From assembly GCA_051295955.1 (NCBI GenBank), contig JBPDWA010000002.1:62001-126000 (forward strand): DNA of 64,000 nucleotides, read 5' to 3'. Made by a program: the position numbers and the translations under genes. The notes under the pieces are model-generated. The model made no database searches and had not been told where the DNA came from. It saw nothing but the letters and a program-made list of their open reading frames with translations. Shown here piece by piece: positions 60,274 through 64,000 of the stretch. Source of the DNA: Enterococcus faecalis_A. GTDB taxonomy: Bacteria; Bacillota; Bacilli; Lactobacillales; Enterococcaceae. How positions within the stretch are numbered: position 1 is the first letter of the stretch; the number at the start of each line of letters is the position of its first letter.

Positions 60274-61653
60274 ATGAACAATGCTGACCCCGAGAGTCAG
60301 TCGCTAATCGCGCAGATTTTACTATTAGTCGTTTTAACATTGATCAATGCTTTTTTAGCAGCAGCTGAGATTGCAGTGGTTTCTGTTAATAAAAGTCGAG
60401 TGGAACAAAAAGCTGAAGATGGTGATGCGAAAGCAAAAAAACTATTGAAAGTTTTGCAAGATCCGAATAATTTTTTATCAACTATCCAAGTTGGGATCAC
60501 TCTGGTTAATATTTTATCCGGAGCTTCTTTGGCTGATACACTGTCTACAGAGCTTGCCCCGGTATTAGGTGGCGGAGCAGCGGCCAAAAGTCTGGCGAAT
60601 ATCATTATTTTAGCAATGTTAACCTATGTTTCTATCGTTTTTGGTGAGCTTTATCCCAAACGAATCGCAATGAACAAATCAGAAGAAGTGGCACAAATAA
60701 CATCCGGCGTCGTACGTCTATTAGGAATGATCGCTCGGCCATTTGTCTGGTTGTTGTCGGCTTCTACCGATTTATTGTCACGGATTACGCCGATGACCTT
60801 TGATGATGAGGACACCAAGATGACTCGCGATGAAATGCGTTATATGTTAGAAACAGAAGGTGTCTTAGATAATAACGAATTAGAAATGTTACAAGGGGTA
60901 TTTTCTTTAGACACAAAGGTGGCAAGAGAAGTCATGGTTCCTAGAACCGATTCCTTCATGGTTGATGTCCAAGATGACGTTCAGGAAAATATCGATTTAA
61001 TTTTGGCGGAAAACTACTCACGGATTCCCGTTTATAGTGAAGATAAAGATAAAGTAATTGGTGTTTTACATACGAAAACACTCTTAAAAGCGGCTCATCG
61101 TTTGGGTTTTGAAAATCTTGATTTAAGAAACTTGATGCAAGAACCTTTATTTGTTCCAGAAACGATTTTTATTGATGATTTATTATATGAAATGAAACGC
61201 ACACAAAATCAAATGGCCATTTTGTTAGATGAATACGGCGGCGTCGTTGGTTTGGCAACGCTTGAAGACCTATTAGAAGAAATTGTCGGCGAGATTGACG
61301 ATGAATCTGATGAGGTAGAGAATTTATATTCAAAAATCAATGATAATGAATACTTGATTCAAGGGCGGATGTTAATCGATGAATTTAATGAAGTGTTTGA
61401 AACTGATTTGCATATGAGTGATGTCGATACAATGGCCGGCTACTTAATCACTGCTTTAGGTACAATTCCTGATGAAGATGAGAAACTGTCTTTTGATATT
61501 GGCAACTTGACGTTGACTTCTGAAGAAATGGAAGGCACTCGTTTACTGGCTTTAAAAGTTGTTTTTCACGATGAAGCAGAAGTTGATGAAGAACCAGAAG
61601 AAACTCGACGCTTTTTTCGTAAAGAAATGGAAGATGATGAGCCGAGAAGATAA
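60274..61653 (+). CDS. CNNM/CorC-type membrane protein (hemolysin C family)
   Basis: About 459 residues. DUF21/CNNM transmembrane domain at residues ~10-190 (LINAFLAAAEIAVVSVNKSR; GELYPKRIAMNKSEEVA), a CBS pair (VMVPRTDSFMVDV; ENYSRIPVYSEDKDKVIGVL), and a C-terminal CorC_HlyC domain (LLDEYGGVVGLATLEDLLEE). The family is linked to Mg2+ or Co2+ efflux, not to haemolysis. The ATG at 60274 has AAGGAGAG upstream; the frame continues to 60241 without RBS. Confidence 0.9.
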   Translation: MNNADPESQSLIAQILLLVVLTLINAFLAAAEIAVVSVNKSRVEQKAEDGDAKAKKLLKVLQDPNNFLSTIQVGITLVNILSGASLADTLSTELAPVLGGGAAAKSLANIIILAMLTYVSIVFGELYPKRIAMNKSEEVAQITSGVVRLLGMIARPFVWLLSASTDLLSRITPMTFDDEDTKMTRDEMRYMLETEGVLDNNELEMLQGVFSLDTKVAREVMVPRTDSFMVDVQDDVQENIDLILAENYSRIPVYSEDKDKVIGVLHTKTLLKAAHRLGFENLDLRNLMQEPLFVPETIFIDDLLYEMKRTQNQMAILLDEYGGVVGLATLEDLLEEIVGEIDDESDEVENLYSKINDNEYLIQGRMLIDEFNEVFETDLHMSDVDTMAGYLITALGTIPDEDEKLSFDIGNLTLTSEEMEGTRLLALKVVFHDEAEVDEEPEETRRFFRKEMEDDEPRR

Positions 61654-61683
61654 GTCCGTTTTACAGTAGTCACCGACTAAATC

Positions 61684-61727
61684 AAAAAAAACAGGAGCCA
61701 TGAATTGATTGGCTGCTGTTTTTTTTG
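61684..61727 (+). terminator. terminator after the CNNM-type gene
   Basis: AAAAAAAACAGGAGCCA pairs with TGGCTGCTGTTTTTTTT around a 9-nt loop; long T run. Confidence 0.85.
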
Positions 61728-62153
61728 AGCGCTATTTACAGAAAGAAGGCACTTTACAAGTAACTGCTATCTTTCATAAAAAACTGTGTTCTAGGTTGTA
61801 TCGAAAGAATTACTGGTTAAGCTTTTCAATTTTTAGATGGTTAAGTAGCACAGTTCAAACCTTCAAAACAGCTGTTTAGTTTCCTTGAGCTTTTTTAGCC
61901 CTTTGAACGGTTCAGTTGGAAATTGTCATTTCATCTAAAGATAATGCTTTTTTCTTGAAATTTATGACTTTTCTTTGAGGATTTACTGGTTAAGTACTTT
62001 ATTCTAAAAGGGTGCCATGATATACTAACAAAGGCTAACTAGGACTGGCTTCAGTGAAGGGCAGGGCTTTGAGCAGGAAGCGTTCTACGGATTTTCTAGG
62101 AGGATAACAAGAAATATTTTTAATAAATTTAGACCGATAGTAAGGAGAAAACT
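61728..62153 (+). promoter_or_regulatory. prfC upstream region with extended -10 promoter
   Basis: TGATATACT at 62018-62026 is an extended -10 promoter about 120 nt before prfC. TTACTGGTTAAG occurs twice as a direct repeat (61810-61821 and 61983-61994), the second just upstream of the promoter, and GGTTAAGTA occurs once more between them. No gene in this 426-nt stretch. Confidence 0.5.
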
Positions 62154-63728
62154 ATGAGCATCAATCAAAAAACGGCCGTTGATAGCCGGCGTACATTCGC
62201 TATTATCTCTCACCCGGATGCTGGGAAAACAACCATTACCGAACAACTTTTGTTGTTTGGCGGCGCAATTCGCCAAGCCGGTACAGTAAAAGGCAAGAAA
62301 ACTGGTAATTTCGCAAAATCCGACTGGATGGAAATTGAAAAACAACGGGGGATTTCAGTTACCAGTTCTGTTATGCAATTTGATTATCAAGATAAACGTA
62401 TAAATATTTTGGATACACCTGGGCATGAAGACTTTTCAGAAGATACTTACCGGACGTTGATGGCTGTTGACAGCGCTGTGATGGTGATTGATAGTGCTAA
62501 AGGGATTGAAGCCCAAACGAAAAAGCTTTTCCAAGTAGTGAAAAAAAGAGGCATCCCTATTTTTACGTTTATTAATAAATTAGACCGTGATGGTCGTGAA
62601 CCTTTGGAATTATTGGAAGAGTTGGAAGAATTATTAGCGATTGAATCTTATCCCATGAATTGGCCTATTGGAATGGGGAAAGGTTTGGCAGGCTTGTACG
62701 ACATTTACAATCAACGTGTAGAAGTCTACCGTCCGGAAACCAATAATGGCGAGCGATTCATCCCATTAGTTGACGGCGACATTCCTACAGATGCGCCGCT
62801 TCACAGTAATAGTGTTTATCAACAAGTTTTAGAGGATGTGGAACTATTAGTAGAAGCAGGGGACGAATTTGATCCTGAAAAAATTGCACGAGGCGACCAA
62901 ACACCGGTTTTCTTCGGTTCTGCATTAACAAATTTTGGTGTTCAGACTTTTTTAGAAACCTTTTTACAATTTGCGCCAGCTCCTCATGCTCATAAAACAC
63001 AAGATGGAACGGCCATCAGTCCGTATGAAAAAGAATTTTCAGGCTTTGTCTTCAAGATTCAAGCTAATATGAATCCGGCACATCGAGACCGAATTGCTTT
63101 TGTCCGAATTTGTTCCGGGGTTTTTGAACGCGGCATGGATATTATTTTGGGTAGAACTGGGAAAAAAGTCAAATTGAGTAATGTTACGCAATTTATGGCA
63201 GATGCTCGAGAAAATGTCGAAGAGGCAGTGGCTGGCGATATTATTGGTATTTACGATACTGGCAATTATCAAATTGGTGATACGCTGTACGAAGGAAAAT
63301 TAAAGGTTCAATATGAAGAACTGCCATCGTTTACGCCAGAATTATTTATGAAAGTAACTGCCAAAAATGTGATGAAACAAAAATCCTTCCATAAAGGTAT
63401 TTATCAATTAGTCCAAGAAGGAGCTATTCAGCTTTATAAAACCTATTTAACGGATGAGTACATTATTGGCGCAGTCGGTCAGTTGCAATTTGAAGTTTTC
63501 CAATATCGGATGATGAATGAGTACAATGCTGAAGTGGTAATGACGCCGATGGGATCTAAAATAGCTCGTTGGATTAAGCCGGAAGACTTAGATGAACGTA
63601 TGAGCTCCAGCCGCAATATTTTAGCCCGCGATCGTTTTGACCAACCGCTATTCTTGTTTGAAAATGAATTTGCCATGCGCTGGTTCGCTGACAAATATCC
63701 AGATGTTGAATTGACAAGCTTAATGTAA
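62154..63728 (+). CDS. prfC: peptide chain release factor 3
   Basis: A 524-residue translational GTPase that recycles RF1/RF2. G1 is SHPDAGKTTITE, G3 is LDTPGHEDFSEDTY, G4 is INKLDRDGR. KSDWMEIEKQRGISVTSSVM is the switch region. The C-terminal domains are complete, ending KYPDVELTSLM. AAGGAG before ATG. Confidence 0.95.
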   Translation: MSINQKTAVDSRRTFAIISHPDAGKTTITEQLLLFGGAIRQAGTVKGKKTGNFAKSDWMEIEKQRGISVTSSVMQFDYQDKRINILDTPGHEDFSEDTYRTLMAVDSAVMVIDSAKGIEAQTKKLFQVVKKRGIPIFTFINKLDRDGREPLELLEELEELLAIESYPMNWPIGMGKGLAGLYDIYNQRVEVYRPETNNGERFIPLVDGDIPTDAPLHSNSVYQQVLEDVELLVEAGDEFDPEKIARGDQTPVFFGSALTNFGVQTFLETFLQFAPAPHAHKTQDGTAISPYEKEFSGFVFKIQANMNPAHRDRIAFVRICSGVFERGMDIILGRTGKKVKLSNVTQFMADARENVEEAVAGDIIGIYDTGNYQIGDTLYEGKLKVQYEELPSFTPELFMKVTAKNVMKQKSFHKGIYQLVQEGAIQLYKTYLTDEYIIGAVGQLQFEVFQYRMMNEYNAEVVMTPMGSKIARWIKPEDLDERMSSSRNILARDRFDQPLFLFENEFAMRWFADKYPDVELTSLM

Positions 63729-63770
63729 AAGATGTTTAACTTCATTCGCAGTATCGATCGCCACAAATAA

Positions 63771-63817
63771 GAGGTTGAGCCAGCAGTCGATAAGGTTTGA
63801 GCAATTGGAGGAAAAGA
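63771..63817 (+). repeat. tandem repeat unit, first 47-nt core
   Basis: A 47-nt sequence beginning GAGGTTGAGCCAGCAGTCGA is repeated exactly at 63893-63939, 122 nt further on. In this first unit CCAGCAGTC (63780-63788) can pair with GACTGCTGG (63871-63879), enclosing AGGTT/AACCT, GCAATT/AATTGC and CAATGG/CCATTG helices. Confidence 0.85.
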
Positions 63818-63892
63818 CACACAATGGGCTGTTTCCATTGAGTGGATTTTGTGAAATTGCCGAAGAACCTGACTGCTGGTCACCATTTAAGA

Positions 63893-63939
63893 GAGGTTGA
63901 GCCAGCAGTCGATAAGGTTTGAGCAATTGGAGGAAAAGA
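63893..63939 (+). repeat. tandem repeat unit, second 47-nt core
   Basis: Exact copy of 63771-63817. The following sequence (GTGAAATTGGCCAAGAATCTGA) is a diverged copy of GTGAAATTGCCGAAGAACCTGA in unit 1. The unit runs into the window edge. GGAGG plus ATG at 63939 opens only an 18-codon frame. Confidence 0.85.
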
Positions 63940-64000
63940 TGGCTAATCTGCTTTTTATAGTGAATGGTGAAATTGGCCAAGAATCTGAGATTTGACTATT

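Noticed and set aside
63771..63939. Lysine riboswitch or T-box at the right edge
   Set aside because: GCCGAAG and GCTGG pieces are present, but the lysine-core order and P4/P5 helices are not, and the T-box GGTGGNACCGCG sequence is absent.
63720..63980. Minus-strand 86-codon frame across the right-edge repeat
   Set aside because: It only reflects the tandem repeat read in reverse, with no RBS or known domain.
1..64000. tRNA or rRNA genes
   Set aside because: No cloverleaf-like or rRNA-conserved sequence was noticed on either strand by eye; a covariance search was not possible.

Overview
The window looks like an Enterococcus or a very close relative. It is AT-rich Gram-positive DNA with strong AGGAGG ribosome-binding sites, TTGACA/TATAAT promoters and rho-independent terminators. 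It carries a WxL/DUF916 surface-protein locus, an Lsa-type ABC-F gene, ribosomal and secretion genes in Firmicute order, and an inverted-architecture AhpF. I cannot name a species from sequence alone. Most of it is ordinary chromosome, with four accessory patches: a lipase-effector-like operon (4.7-6.9 kb), a RiPP-type biosynthetic island (10.3-19.7 kb), a lone integrase next to the WxL locus (28.7-33.9 kb), and decayed relics (18.5-19.6 and 52.4-52.65 kb).

Layout. 0-7.7 kb: end of an unknown gene, an M42 aminopeptidase, a DUF975 membrane protein, a yhfI-like metallo-hydrolase overlapping a lipoate ligase, a secreted-lipase-like operon with two small helical partners (the second frameshifted), and a TrmR-like methyltransferase. 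7.9-10.3 kb: ahpC and an ahpF-like reductase behind a promoter holding a PerR-like box. 10.3-19.7 kb: an island bracketed by two near-identical terminators. It holds an IS110 relic, a 27-residue Cys-free lysine-rich peptide gene with its own promoter, palindromic operator and terminator, then YcaO, MFS transporter, DUF2087, LanB-like glutamylation-domain and HExxH peptidase genes, then an IS3 relic. 19.8-23.5 kb (housekeeping): exonuclease, exoA, Gfo/Idh/MocA oxidoreductase, murB. 24.1-28.1 kb: a ManP-like PTS permease and its PRD-type regulator. 28.7-29.97 kb: a tyrosine integrase flanked by paired CCGTCA repeats. 30.1-33.9 kb: a four-gene WxL operon.

34-49.5 kb: a CBS/ACT-like protein; rpmG-secE-nusG; a nucleoside utilisation block (LacI-type regulator, nucleoside hydrolase, DcuC-family permease, ribokinase) with two identical TTAAGCGCTTAA operators; an RpiR regulator divergent from a peptide-scavenging operon (OppA-like lipoprotein, M42 aminopeptidase, M55 D-aminopeptidase); sdaAB-sdaAA; and an Lsa-like ABC-F gene behind a long leader. 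49.6-52.2 kb: rplKA, then rplJL behind a classical L10 leader. 52.4-64 kb: a relic, a small zinc-ribbon protein, a GlsB-like protein, rlmD/rlmCD, recX, mutY, ntdP, a GNAT acetyltransferase, an AI-2E-family transporter, a CNNM/CorC-type protein, prfC, and a tandem 122-nt repeat at the right edge.

The most unusual content is the 11.4-18.4 kb operon. It pairs a YcaO enzyme with a LanB-like protein that appears to lack an elimination domain. The only peptide substrate candidate has no cysteine and few Ser/Thr. This fits neither a classical azole peptide, nor a lantibiotic, nor a complete thiopeptide set. A peptide aminoacyl-tRNA ligase (PEARL)-like scaffold chemistry is a reasonable alternative, but it is an inference.
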